A stretch of 52,550 nucleotides of DNA from Pseudomonadota bacterium (GTDB lineage Bacteria; Pseudomonadota; Gammaproteobacteria; Burkholderiales; Rhodocyclaceae). Positions 36,416 to 45,467 of the stretch are shown piece by piece. Both the position numbers and the translations under genes were made by a program. The first letter of the stretch is position 1. Each line of letters opens with the position of its first letter. The DNA lies in the NCBI GenBank assembly GCA_018262235.1, contig JAGTRY010000015.1:1-52550 (forward strand), written 5' to 3'. Below the pieces are notes generated by a model that saw only the letters and a program-made list of their open reading frames with translations, searched no databases and was not told where the DNA came from.

Positions 36416-37726
36416 ATGGCAAAGAATGTAGTGGTCGTCGGCACCCAGTGGGGCGATGAAGGCAAAGGCAAGATCGTCGACTGGCTGACGGATCACGCGC
36501 AAGGCGTGGTGCGTTTCCAGGGCGGCCACAATGCGGGCCATACCCTTGTGGTCGGTCAGAAGGAATACAAGCTCAACCTCGTGCCCTCGGGCATCGTGCG
36601 CGAAGGCGTGCAATGCTATATCGGCAACGGTGTGGTGCTGGACGTCAATCATCTGCTGTCTGAAATCGCCATCCTCGAAAAGGACGGGATTGATGTGCGC
36701 TCGCGCCTGAAGGTCAGCCCTGGCTGTCCGCTGATCCTGCCATATCACTCGGCACTGGACAAAGCGCGTGAAGCCAAGAAGTGTGCTGCCGACAAGATCG
36801 GAACGACCGGCAAGGGGATTGGTCCGGCGTATGCCGATAAGGTTTCGCGACGGGCCCTGCACGTTTATGACCTGTTCAATCCGGAGCGTTTTGCAGCCAA
36901 GCTGCGTGACGTGCTGGACTATCACAATTTCGTGCTGACCCAGTACCTGGGCGCTGAAGCCATCGATTTCCAGACGGTATACGATCAGGCCATGAAGGAT
37001 GCCGAGGCTGTGCGGCCTTTGGTGGCAGACGTTTCCGCGCTGATCCACGATGCCAACAAAGTCGGTCAGAACCTCTTGTTCGAGGGTGCGCAGGGCTCGA
37101 TGCTGGATATCGATCATGGTACCTATCCGTTCGTGACATCCTCGAATTGCGTTTCGGGGCAGGCTGCGGCGGGATCTGGGGTTGGTCCCGGAATGCTGCA
37201 TTACGTGCTGGGGATAACCAAAGCCTATTGCACACGTGTCGGTGGCGGCCCGTTTCCGAGCGAACTGGATATCGAAACGGCCGGGGCTCCGGGTGAGCAG
37301 ATGTCCAGGATCGGACGTGAATTCGGTACGGTCACCAAGCGCAAGCGTCGCTGTGGCTGGTTCGATGCGGCCGCGTTGCGTCGCTCGGCACGGATCAATG
37401 GTTTGACCGGACTGTGCATCACCAAGCTGGACGTGCTGGATGGGCTGGATGAGCTGAAAATCTGTACGGGCTACATGCTGCATGGCAAGCAGATCGATCT
37501 GTTGCCGGTTGGTGCTGATGACGTGGCGGCTTGCGAGCCCATCTACGAAACGATGTCTGGCTGGAAGGAAACCACTTTCCGGGTCAAACGCTGGGAAGAC
37601 CTGCCGGCGGCTGCGCAGGCTTACCTGAATCGTCTGGAAGAGGTCTGTGAGGTGCCGATTGCAATCGTATCGACGGGGCCCGAGCGCGACGAGACGATTC
37701 TCAAGCAACATCCGTTTGCGGACTGA
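36416..37726 (+). CDS. purA: Adenylosuccinate synthetase
   Basis: 436 residues, ATG at 36416 behind GAGGAAG. It joins IMP and aspartate with GTP in AMP synthesis. Signatures: [11 protein letters not shown] near the N-terminus, G-H-N-A-G-H-T as [19 protein letters not shown] and the [11 protein letters not shown] segment. It is last in the long rightward run and is followed by a terminator. Confidence 0.97.
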   Translation: MAKNVVVVGTQWGDEGKGKIVDWLTDHAQGVVRFQGGHNAGHTLVVGQKEYKLNLVPSGIVREGVQCYIGNGVVLDVNHLLSEIAILEKDGIDVRSRLKVSPGCPLILPYHSALDKAREAKKCAADKIGTTGKGIGPAYADKVSRRALHVYDLFNPERFAAKLRDVLDYHNFVLTQYLGAEAIDFQTVYDQAMKDAEAVRPLVADVSALIHDANKVGQNLLFEGAQGSMLDIDHGTYPFVTSSNCVSGQAAAGSGVGPGMLHYVLGITKAYCTRVGGGPFPSELDIETAGAPGEQMSRIGREFGTVTKRKRRCGWFDAAALRRSARINGLTGLCITKLDVLDGLDELKICTGYMLHGKQIDLLPVGADDVAACEPIYETMSGWKETTFRVKRWEDLPAAAQAYLNRLEEVCEVPIAIVSTGPERDETILKQHPFAD

Positions 37727-37732
37727 TGAAGC

Positions 37733-37755
37733 AAGGCCGGCGCAAGCCGGCCTTT
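37733..37755 (+). terminator. Rho-independent terminator of purA
   Basis: AAGGCCGGC (37733-37741) and GCCGGCCTT (37746-37754) form a 9-bp stem with a 4-base loop, 7 bases after the purA stop, followed by a short T-rich tail. Confidence 0.65.
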
Positions 37756-37827
37756 CAACTTGTAGCCGGATTTGTGCAGCATAGATTTATCAAGCATGCT
37801 GAAAACAGACAGCAGCAGTAGAAAAGA

Positions 37828-37856
37828 AAAAAGCCAACTCAAAGAGTTGGCTTTTT
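37828..37856. terminator. Bidirectional terminator downstream of tRNA-Leu
   Basis: AAAAAGCCAACTC (37828-37840) and GAGTTGGCTTTTT (37844-37856) make a 13-bp stem with a 3-base loop and A/T-tracts on both sides. It ends the leftward tRNA transcript about 10 bases beyond the CCA end and can also stop read-through from purA. Confidence 0.85.
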
Positions 37857-37865
37857 CCCCGAATT

Positions 37866-37950
37866 TGGTGCCCAGGAGAGGACTCGAACCTCCACACCTT
37901 GCGGCACTAGTACCTGAAACTAGCGCGTCTACCAATTTCGCCACCTGGGC
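37866..37950 (-). tRNA. tRNA-Leu (anticodon CAG)
   Basis: 85 bases on the minus strand including an encoded CCA. Acceptor stem GCCCAGG/CCTGGGC, D-loop with A-A-A-T-T-G-G-T-A-G-A, anticodon arm CTAGT-TTCAGGT-ACTAG with anticodon CAG (37914-37916), a long class II variable arm and a T-loop TTCGAGT. It reads CUG codons, the major leucine codon in this GC-rich genome. Confidence 0.97.
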
Positions 37951-37964
37951 AACGGAAGCCGCGC

Positions 37965-37992
37965 ATTATAAAGAAGAACAGTCATGAGTCAA
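37965..37992 (-). promoter_or_regulatory. tRNA-Leu promoter overlapping the start of rnr
   Basis: On the minus strand TTGACT (37987-37992) and a perfect TATAAT (37965-37970) are spaced 16 bases apart, and the tRNA begins 14 bases after the -10. The -35 hexamer lies in rnr codons 2 and 3, and the rnr ATG (37984-37986) is in the spacer. Confidence 0.8.
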
Positions 37993-40677
37993 GTTCCTGA
38001 ACAGAAGAACAGCAAAAAAAGAATTTCCCGCATTCGCAGGGCCGATCCATTTTTCGAGCGCGAGGCGCTGAAATACGAGAGCCCGCTGCCTTCGCGCGAG
38101 TACATCCAGAGCATTCTTGAAAAGGCAGGATGCCCGCTGAGAGGGGAAGATCTGGCCAGCGAGCTGGATATCCGCGCCGAGGAATGGGAGCACTTCGAGC
38201 GCCGGCTCGGCGCCATGGAGCGCGCGGGCCAGCTCATGCGCAACCGGCGTGGCGCTTACATCCTGCCGGACAAGGCCGATCTGATCGGCGGGCGTGTCGA
38301 GGGGCATCCGGATGGATTCGGCTTTCTGGTGCCGGATGATGGGTCGGAAGACCTGTTCCTCGGCCCGCGAGCGATGCGGGAAGTCCTGCACGGGGATCGC
38401 GCCTTGGTGAGGACGGTTGGCGTCGATCAGCGGGGGCGTCGCGAAGCCAAGATCATCGAGGTGCTGGAGCGGGGCAATACGCGTGTGGTTGGACGCGTCA
38501 CGATCGAGGCTGGCGTCGCCATGGTGCTGCCGGAAAACCGGCGGATCAGCCAGGGAATCCTGTTGGCGCCCGGTGGCAAGCTCAAACCGAAGGCCGGGCA
38601 GGTGGTGACGGTCGAATTGCTGCAGCAACCCACTCAGCATAGTCAGCCGATTGGCCAGATTGTCGAGACCCTGGGCAACTATGCCGATGACGGCATGGAA
38701 ATCGAAATAGCGCTGCGCAAGCATGATCTGCCTTTCGAGTTTTCGGACAAGGTGAAAGCCGAAGCCAGGAAGCTGCCGGATGTAGTACTCAAGAAAGACT
38801 GGACGCCAGGGCGCGAAGATATCCGCCAGCTACCGCTGGTGACCATCGATGGCGAGACTGCCAAGGATTTCGACGACGCCGTCTTTTGTGAAAAGCAGGG
38901 CAAGGGTTATCGCTTGCTTGTGGCGATTGCCGACGTCAGTCACTACGTCACACCGGGAAGCGCACTGGATGCCGAAGGGCTTACGCGTGGCAATTCGGTT
39001 TATTTCCCGCGCAGGGTGATTCCGATGTTGCCGGAAAAGCTCTCCAATGGTTTGTGTTCGCTGAACCCGCAAGTCGAGCGGTTGTGCATGGTCTGCGACA
39101 TGTCGATCAATGTCTCGGGTGAAATCAAGGCCTATCGCTTCTATCCCGGAGTCATGTTCTCGCATGCGCGCCTGACGTACAACAAAGTGGCGGCGATGCT
39201 TTATGGCAACGAGGAGGGCGTGCGCGATGAAGCGCTGCGCGCTGAGCATGCAGCGCTCTTGCCGCACCTGGAAGCGCTGGATGTGCTGTTCCGGATCCTG
39301 CTCAAGGCGCGTGCCAAACGCGGCGCGATCGAGTTCGAGACGGTAGAGACCAGGATGGTCTTCGGCGCTGATGGCAAGATCGAGCGGATCGTGCCAGAGC
39401 ATCGCAATGATGCACATCGTCTGATCGAGGAATGCATGCTGGCCGCCAATGTGTGTGCCTCGGAATTCCTGCGCAAGAACAAGCAGCCCTCGTTGTACCG
39501 CGTGCATGAAGCCCCCTCGGTCGAAAAGCTTGGCAAGCTCCGCGAGTTCCTCGCCGAGTTCGGCCTAGGGTTGGGGGGCGGCGATTCTCCGCGTGCGGCC
39601 GATTTCGCCAAGGTCGTTGAAAAGATCAAGGACAGGCCGGACACCCAGCTGATCCAGACGGTGATGCTGCGCACCATGCAGCAGGCCATGTACAGCCCCG
39701 AGAACGTCGGTCACTTTGGCCTGGCGTACGAGGCGTATACTCACTTCACTTCACCGATCCGGCGTTACCCGGATCTGCTGGTGCATCGTGCGATCAAGGC
39801 GGTGCTCACCAAAACGCGCTATGAGCCCAGCGTCGGACCTGTCGAGCTGCTCAAGGACACGCGCCGGCGCAAAGGCGGCAAGAAGCCTGACGAAGCGTTT
39901 GCGCGGGCAGCACGCGAGGCCAGTGCCAAGCATGCTGCCTCGGCCATCAAGAACGGCATCTGGGAAGATATCGGGGTGCACTGCTCGCAAACCGAACGGC
40001 GTGCCGACGAAGCCAGCCGTGATGTGGAAACCTGGCTCAAGTGTTTCTACATGCAGGATCGCGTGGGCGAGCAATACACTGGGATCGTCACCTCGGTGAC
40101 CTCTTTTGGTATCTTCGTGACCCTGGATGAACTTTTCGTCGAGGGCTTGGTGCACATCTCCGATCTGGGAGCGGACTATTTCCATTACGATGAGGCGCGC
40201 CATGCGCTGGTCGGCGAAAGGAGTGGCCAGCAGTTCAGGCTTTCGGATCGGGTCAGTGTTGAGTTGGTCCGGGTAGATCTGGAGTCGCGCAAGATTGATT
40301 TCCGGCTGCTGGCGGGCGTGGCGCGCGTGACCGAACGGGCTGGCAAAACCGAACGCGAGCGGGTACAGAAACCGAAGCGTGAAAGTCCGCGCGAGAACAA
40401 GCGTCCGGCAGCTAGTTTTGGAGAGGACGAGCCGGTGAGCTGGCGTGATCTGGCGGGCGTGCCGGCAGTGGGGGCACCACGTGAAACCGTCAAGGCGGCT
40501 TTGCTGGGCGGAACCGGCGCGCGTTCGAAGCGTGTTCCGACGCGTGATGAGGAAGCGGCCGCGCCAAGCCGGCCAGCGGGCAAGGCGCGTGTCGTCGCTG
40601 CCAAAGAAAAATCCGATACCGGTGCCGCGCGCGGCACCATTTCCGTAGCAAAGAAGAAAGGAAGCCCACGTGGCTGA
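37984..40677 (+). CDS. rnr: Ribonuclease R
   Basis: 897 residues. It is a 3'-5' exoribonuclease for structured RNA. Order: N-terminal helix-turn-helix region about 25-100, cold-shock domains about 100-260, RNB catalytic domain about 280-610 with [12 protein letters not shown] and the [11 protein letters not shown] motif, an S1 domain about 695-780 ([13 protein letters not shown]) and a basic low-complexity tail about 785-897. It is longer than E. coli RNase R (813) because of that tail. The start region doubles as the promoter of the divergent tRNA gene. The 3' end overlaps rlmB by 8 bases. Confidence 0.96.
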   Translation: MSQVPEQKNSKKRISRIRRADPFFEREALKYESPLPSREYIQSILEKAGCPLRGEDLASELDIRAEEWEHFERRLGAMERAGQLMRNRRGAYILPDKADLIGGRVEGHPDGFGFLVPDDGSEDLFLGPRAMREVLHGDRALVRTVGVDQRGRREAKIIEVLERGNTRVVGRVTIEAGVAMVLPENRRISQGILLAPGGKLKPKAGQVVTVELLQQPTQHSQPIGQIVETLGNYADDGMEIEIALRKHDLPFEFSDKVKAEARKLPDVVLKKDWTPGREDIRQLPLVTIDGETAKDFDDAVFCEKQGKGYRLLVAIADVSHYVTPGSALDAEGLTRGNSVYFPRRVIPMLPEKLSNGLCSLNPQVERLCMVCDMSINVSGEIKAYRFYPGVMFSHARLTYNKVAAMLYGNEEGVRDEALRAEHAALLPHLEALDVLFRILLKARAKRGAIEFETVETRMVFGADGKIERIVPEHRNDAHRLIEECMLAANVCASEFLRKNKQPSLYRVHEAPSVEKLGKLREFLAEFGLGLGGGDSPRAADFAKVVEKIKDRPDTQLIQTVMLRTMQQAMYSPENVGHFGLAYEAYTHFTSPIRRYPDLLVHRAIKAVLTKTRYEPSVGPVELLKDTRRRKGGKKPDEAFARAAREASAKHAASAIKNGIWEDIGVHCSQTERRADEASRDVETWLKCFYMQDRVGEQYTGIVTSVTSFGIFVTLDELFVEGLVHISDLGADYFHYDEARHALVGERSGQQFRLSDRVSVELVRVDLESRKIDFRLLAGVARVTERAGKTERERVQKPKRESPRENKRPAASFGEDEPVSWRDLAGVPAVGAPRETVKAALLGGTGARSKRVPTRDEEAAAPSRPAGKARVVAAKEKSDTGAARGTISVAKKKGSPRG

Positions 40678-41404
40678 AACCCGTTTCATTCATGGCTTTC
40701 ACGCCGTTGCCGCCAAGCTGCGTCACGATCCGGAAGCCATTCTCGAATTGCATGTCGCGGCCCAGCGGGGTGATGCGCGTGCCCGTGATCTGCTGGCCAA
40801 GGCAGAAGCGGCCAATGTACGCATTGTGCCGACCGATTCCGCCCGGCTGGATGGCATGGCGGGAACGCACCGCCATCAAGGCGTGGTGGCCAAGATCGAT
40901 CCGCGCCACAAGGTGCTGCACCTCGAAGATGTGCTTGAAGATCTCAGCGAGAACGCGCTGATCCTGGTGCTGGACGGTATTCAGGATCCGCACAATCTGG
41001 GCGCCTGCCTGCGTGTGGCGGACGCGGCTGGCGCGCATGCCGTGATTGCACCGAAGGACCGGGCGGTCGGTTTGAATGCAACGGCCATCAAGGTCGCCAG
41101 CGGGGCGGCTGATACGGTGCCTTACATTGTTGTGACCAATCTTGCCCGGACCTTGCGCGAGCTTCAGGACGCCGGTGTGTGGTGCATTGGTGCGGCGGGC
41201 GAAGCGACCAAGTCTGTCTATGAAATCGATCTGAAAGGCCCGGTTGCGCTGGTGCTGGGGGCGGAAGGCGATGGTTTGCGGCGCCTCACCCGCGACACCT
41301 GCGATGAACTGGCAAAAATACCCATGCACGGCAGCGTCGAGAGCCTGAATGTTTCTGTCGCAACCGGGATCTGCCTGTTCGAAGCCCGGCGTCAGAGGAC
41401 CTGA
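40670..41404 (+). CDS. rlmB: 23S rRNA (guanosine-2'-O-)-methyltransferase RlmB
   Basis: 244 residues from a GTG overlapping rnr by 8 bases. It is a SpoU-family enzyme with an N-terminal L30e-like domain (F-I-H-G-F-H-A-V). The SPOUT knot shows [21 protein letters not shown] and [13 protein letters not shown]. It methylates G2251 of 23S rRNA. The rnr-rlmB pair is conserved in proteobacteria. Confidence 0.95.
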   Translation: MAETRFIHGFHAVAAKLRHDPEAILELHVAAQRGDARARDLLAKAEAANVRIVPTDSARLDGMAGTHRHQGVVAKIDPRHKVLHLEDVLEDLSENALILVLDGIQDPHNLGACLRVADAAGAHAVIAPKDRAVGLNATAIKVASGAADTVPYIVVTNLARTLRELQDAGVWCIGAAGEATKSVYEIDLKGPVALVLGAEGDGLRRLTRDTCDELAKIPMHGSVESLNVSVATGICLFEARRQRT

Positions 41405-41441
41405 GCGCGCGGCAGTGCGTCTGCGGGATGCTGTGGGGGTC

Positions 41442-41462
41442 AGCGCCGGCTTTGCCGGCGCT
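41442..41462. terminator. Hairpin between convergent rlmB and the MazG-like gene
   Basis: AGCGCCGGC (41442-41450) and GCCGGCGCT (41454-41462) form a perfect 9-bp stem with a 3-base loop, 6 bases outside the MazG-like stop. T-tracts are absent on both strands, so its strength is uncertain. Confidence 0.5.
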
Positions 41463-41467
41463 ACGTT

Positions 41468-41791
41468 TCAGGCTTTGGGTGGATATTTTTTGGCGTTCAG
41501 CGCGATCTTGCTCTGCACTGCTGCGTCCAGGTCGATGCCGAGGACCATGGCCAGGCGCATCAGGTAGAGGAAGACATCGGCGACTTCCTGGCGGACATGC
41601 TCGGCCTTGTCGCTGGACATGATGGTCTCCGCTTCGCCATCGGTGAGCCACTGGAAGATCTCTGTCAGCTCACCGACTTCACCGGTCAGGGCAAGGAGCA
41701 GGTTGCGCGGGGTATGGAAGCGATCCCAGTCGCGCTCGCGCGCGAATTCGGCGAGCCGCTCTTCCAGCCGGGTGGTTTCCAGCAGACGCAT
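41468..41791 (-). CDS. MazG-like nucleotide pyrophosphohydrolase
   Basis: 107 residues from the ATG at 41791; a TTG at 41809 inside the upstream gene is the alternative. It is an all-alpha NTP-PPase with L-L-A-L-T-G-E-V-G-E-L-T-E-I-F-Q-W (E-x-x-E motif) and V-R-Q-E-V-A-D-V-F-L-Y (E-x-x-D motif), the metal-binding pairs of the dCTPase/iMazG group. It probably hydrolyses non-canonical or excess dNTPs. It begins one base after the stop of the amgK-like gene, in the place where murU is often found. Confidence 0.87.
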   Translation of the reverse strand: MRLLETTRLEERLAEFARERDWDRFHTPRNLLLALTGEVGELTEIFQWLTDGEAETIMSSDKAEHVRQEVADVFLYLMRLAMVLGIDLDAAVQSKIALNAKKYPPKA

Positions 41792-41792
41792 T

Positions 41793-42818
41793 TCAGAAGG
41801 TGTAGCCAATTTGGACCTCTTCGGGATCTAGCCGGTCGAGTAGCTTCAAGAGCGGGCGCAGTTCGCGGTAGCGCTGGCAGGTGCGGCGCAGGTAATGCAG
41901 CACCAGCGGCATGTCCTTCAGGTAGCCATCCTTGCCATCACGGTGGTAGAGACGGGCAAAGATGCCGAGCACCTTGAGGTGGCGTTGCGCGCCCATGAAC
42001 TCATAGTCGCGATGGAGCTCGCTGAAATCTGCGCGTACCGGCAGGCCGATATGACGAGCGGCTTCCCAGTAGCGGACCAGCCAGTCCAGGGTTTGCTCCT
42101 CGGGCCAGTGGATGTAGGCGTCCTTGAAAAGCGAGGCCAGGTCATAGGTGAGCGGACCGTAAACCGCGTCCTGGAAATCCAGTACGCCGGGGTTGGGGGC
42201 GCTGAGCATCAGGTTGCGGCTGTGATAGTCGCGATGCACGAAAACTTTGGGCTCTGCCAGGTTCACGCTCAGGATGTGCTCGAAGACCTGTAGCAAGTCG
42301 GCCATTTCCGCGTTGCTGAGGGTGGCTTCTTTGTGCCGGGCGACATACCAGTCGGGGAACAGCATCATCTCGCGCAGCAGGTGCGCCCGGTCATATTCGG
42401 GCAATGCACCGGGGCGGCTGGTTTGCTGGATGGCAGCCAGGGTGCCGAGCGCATCGGCGTACAACGTGCTGGCGTTGTCGGGTGTCAGGGCGGAGAGATA
42501 AGTCGTGTTGCCCAGATCGGAGAGGAGCAGGAAGCCCTGGTCAAGATCTTGCGCAAAGACTTGCGGGACGTGTGCACCTGCCGCCCGGAACAGCTCGGCA
42601 ACGTGCAGGAAAGGGCGGCAATCCTCGTGGCTGGGCGGTGCATCCATGATGATGCGGGTTGTGCCATCTTCGAAGCTGGCGCGGAAGTAACGGCGGAAAC
42701 TGGCGTCGGCGGATGCCGGAGCGAGTGCGAACGGCTGACTTGGCAGAATATTTTCCAACCAAGCATGAATTAGTTGCTGACGATCCAAGAGAGGCTCCGG
42801 TTGTGGCACAAGGCTCAT
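41793..42818 (-). CDS. amgK: AmgK-like anomeric sugar kinase (aminoglycoside phosphotransferase fold)
   Basis: 341 residues. Kinase-like motifs are H-R-D-Y-H-S-R-N-L-M-L and V-L-D-F-Q-D-A-V-Y-G-P, with S-D-A-S-F-R-R-Y as S-A-D-A-S-F-R-R-Y-F near the N-terminus, matching the family of AmgK, which phosphorylates N-acetylmuramate and N-acetylglucosamine at C1 in cell-wall recycling. As in Pseudomonas it is divergent from lptD. Its usual partner murU is not adjacent here; a MazG-like gene follows instead. Function as AmgK is therefore likely but not certain. Confidence 0.82.
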   Translation of the reverse strand: MSLVPQPEPLLDRQQLIHAWLENILPSQPFALAPASADASFRRYFRASFEDGTTRIIMDAPPSHEDCRPFLHVAELFRAAGAHVPQVFAQDLDQGFLLLSDLGNTTYLSALTPDNASTLYADALGTLAAIQQTSRPGALPEYDRAHLLREMMLFPDWYVARHKEATLSNAEMADLLQVFEHILSVNLAEPKVFVHRDYHSRNLMLSAPNPGVLDFQDAVYGPLTYDLASLFKDAYIHWPEEQTLDWLVRYWEAARHIGLPVRADFSELHRDYEFMGAQRHLKVLGIFARLYHRDGKDGYLKDMPLVLHYLRRTCQRYRELRPLLKLLDRLDPEEVQIGYTF

Positions 42819-42896
42819 GTAAAATGCCCGCTAATCTTACCAAACCCGGCTGACGCGTTTGCGTTGCCGTTTTTTGAGCTGATCAGCAAGGCTTTC

Positions 42897-45440
42897 ATGA
42901 ACAGATCCTGCCTCCTGCGTCACGAGTTACCTGGCTGGGGCGCACGCCCACGGCTACTGGTCCTGGCTGTTTTGGCCGCATTGCCGGGCGCCTTGCAGGC
43001 GCAAGCCTTGCCGCCCTTACAAGTCGATCCCCGCTTGCTGGGCGTGCCTGTCGCCAGCCAGAGTCAGGCTGCAGCGAATCAGAGCCAGCCCGCGGCAGCG
43101 GACAAGCCACGGACTGTTCAAGCCCCTCCAGCGCCCGTTGTCAGCAAACCCGTTGTGGCTACGCCAAGCACGCCGCCTGCGACCAAGGCCAAACCCGTGC
43201 AGGCCGGAAGCAAGGCCCATACGACCACCACTCCGGCCGCTCCTGCGAGCGTGCCGCGTGCGCCAGGCGCGACGGTGATTGAAGCGGGCCGGATTGACGG
43301 GCGCGAGCAGGTCGACATGACCGCAGTGAACAATGTGCGCCTGGAACGCGACGGCATGGTGCTGACCGGAGATCGTCTCTACTACGATCAGGTCGCGAAC
43401 GACGTTCAGGTTCAGGGCAATGTCAAACTGAAGCGCGGAACGGACTCCATCGAAGGCCCGAGTGCCCGGATCAATCTGGATACCTGGTTTGGTGAGTTTG
43501 ATTCGCCGAGCTACCAGTTGCAGCGTGAACGCAAGGTGAATACAGGAAACCGGTCGAGTTCGAGCCTTCCCGCACAGCAGGTCACCCAGCTGATTTCCGG
43601 TTCAGGCCAGGCAGATCTGCTCCAGCTTGAAGGGGAGAACCACTACCGCCTGAGCAATTCGACCTATACGACCTGTCCGGCGCCGAACCCTTCCTGGTAC
43701 CTGCGCATGAGTGATCTGGCGCTCGATTTCGATCGGGACAAGGGCGTGGCGAAGAACAGCCGGCTGGTCTTCAAAGGCGTACCTATCCTCTATACCCCCT
43801 GGGCAGAATTTCCTTTGAGTGAGGGGCGGCAGTCCGGGGTTTTGCCGCCGACCGTTGGTGGAACAACCAGCACCGGCTTTGAAATGACGTTGCCGTACTA
43901 CTTCAATCTTGCGCCGAATTATGACGCTACGCTGGCTCCGCGCTGGATGAGTGCCCGGGGGCTGCAATTGGGGGGAGAGGGACGTTATCTCACCTCCACG
44001 CTCAACGGAACCCTGCGCGGTGAATACCTGCCGGAAGACAAGGTGACCCAGACTTCCCGCTCCCTGGTTTCCTGGAAGCACAACCAGAACTTCGGTTACG
44101 GCCTGAGCGGTGCGGTTGATCTGTCGCAAGTCTCCGACAAAACGTATTTTGCCGACTTGAGTTCGAAAATCGCCTCGACGTCGACTTCCACGTTGAACCA
44201 GCAGGGCACGCTGGATTACAACAGTGGATCCTGGTTGTCGGGGAGTTTCCTCATGCAGCGCTATCAGGTCATCACGGGTGATACGCCTTATTCGCGCAAG
44301 CCGCAGATTTCGATGTTGGCCAAACAGGCGGATTTCCATGGCTTGTCGCTGGCACTACCGGTCTCCTATACCGACTTCGGGCATCCGACCCAGGTTGAGG
44401 GGCGGCGCACCACGATGAATCCTCAGATGTCTTTCCCCATGCAGAGTTCCGCGTTCTATCTGACGCCCAAACTCGGGGTGCATCTGTCCCAGTACAGCCT
44501 GGATCGGCGAGGCGCTGCTGGAGATACGGAGATCGGGCGCAGCGTGCCCATGGCTTCGCTTGATTCCGGTGTCGTATTCGAGCGTAGTCTGGATATTGGC
44601 GGCAAGGAGCAGACTCAGACGCTGGAGCCCCGTGTCTATTATGTGCGCACGGCGTATCGGGACCAGAGCCAGATCCCGGTGTTTGATACCGCGCTGGCCG
44701 ATTTCAACTTTGCGCAGATATTTTCCGAAAACCGCTACTCCGGGCAGGACCGGATTGCTGATGCCAATCAGGTGACGGCAGGTGTCCAGTCGCGCATGAT
44801 CGATACTGCTTCGGGCGAAGAGTGGCTGCGCCTGGCTTTGGCCCAGCGCTACTACTACGAGGACCAACGCGTCCTCCTGCCGGGTGAAACCCAGCGGACC
44901 GGGAGTGTGGCCAATATGCTGGGGGCCGTGTCAGGCCGGGTTCGGCGGGATCTGTGGATGGACAATGCGCTGCAGTACGACCCGCGCGTGGGGTTGTGGC
45001 AACGTGCCACGACCGGTCTGCGCTACCAGCCGGATTTCAGCAAGGTGGCTTCGATCAGTTATCGCTACCAGCGCGATGAGTTCCGCGATCTCGATGTGTC
45101 CGTGCAGTGGCCGCTATGGGGAAACTGGTATGGTGTTGGGCGGTATGACCGCAACCTGCGTGACCATCGCTTGACCGAGGGGATTATCGGCCTCGAGTTC
45201 AAGGGTGACTGCTGGGTTTTCCGCGGCGTGTGGCAGACCCTTGTGACGACGCCACAAACCGCCTCCCAGACCACGACCCAGACACGCAGCAATTCGGTGT
45301 TTCTGCAGCTTGAATTCAATGGCTTGGCCTCAATCGGCTCCAATCCGGTGAATCTGCTCAAGCGCAGCGTCAACGGATATGGCAAGATCAACGATCCTGG
45401 CGTAGGCGACCCGATGTTCGGGAACTCCGCCCAACCTTGA
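42897..45440 (+). CDS. lptD: LPS-assembly protein LptD
   Basis: 847 residues from the ATG at 42897 (frame is open upstream but without a signal peptide). A signal peptide of about 36 residues ends L-Q-A-Q-A. Then come a Pro/Ala/Thr-rich stretch (about 50-125), an OstA/LptA-like domain (about 130-250, with L-T-G-D-R-L-Y-Y-D and V-Q-G-N-V-K-L) and a C-terminal outer-membrane barrel ending in a beta signal region. It inserts LPS into the outer leaflet. The mature protein has only two Cys (T-T-C-P and G-D-C-W) instead of the four in E. coli. It heads lptD-surA-pdxA. Confidence 0.95.
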   Translation: MNRSCLLRHELPGWGARPRLLVLAVLAALPGALQAQALPPLQVDPRLLGVPVASQSQAAANQSQPAAADKPRTVQAPPAPVVSKPVVATPSTPPATKAKPVQAGSKAHTTTTPAAPASVPRAPGATVIEAGRIDGREQVDMTAVNNVRLERDGMVLTGDRLYYDQVANDVQVQGNVKLKRGTDSIEGPSARINLDTWFGEFDSPSYQLQRERKVNTGNRSSSSLPAQQVTQLISGSGQADLLQLEGENHYRLSNSTYTTCPAPNPSWYLRMSDLALDFDRDKGVAKNSRLVFKGVPILYTPWAEFPLSEGRQSGVLPPTVGGTTSTGFEMTLPYYFNLAPNYDATLAPRWMSARGLQLGGEGRYLTSTLNGTLRGEYLPEDKVTQTSRSLVSWKHNQNFGYGLSGAVDLSQVSDKTYFADLSSKIASTSTSTLNQQGTLDYNSGSWLSGSFLMQRYQVITGDTPYSRKPQISMLAKQADFHGLSLALPVSYTDFGHPTQVEGRRTTMNPQMSFPMQSSAFYLTPKLGVHLSQYSLDRRGAAGDTEIGRSVPMASLDSGVVFERSLDIGGKEQTQTLEPRVYYVRTAYRDQSQIPVFDTALADFNFAQIFSENRYSGQDRIADANQVTAGVQSRMIDTASGEEWLRLALAQRYYYEDQRVLLPGETQRTGSVANMLGAVSGRVRRDLWMDNALQYDPRVGLWQRATTGLRYQPDFSKVASISYRYQRDEFRDLDVSVQWPLWGNWYGVGRYDRNLRDHRLTEGIIGLEFKGDCWVFRGVWQTLVTTPQTASQTTTQTRSNSVFLQLEFNGLASIGSNPVNLLKRSVNGYGKINDPGVGDPMFGNSAQP

Positions 45441-45467
45441 TTCCCTCTCCGCATTCTGATTCAAACA

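Noticed and set aside
37621-37944. Leftward 107-residue frame beginning M-A-K-L-V-D-A-L-V-S-G-T-S-A
   Set aside because: This is the well-known false protein produced by translating a tRNA-Leu gene; the region is the tRNA plus its terminator.
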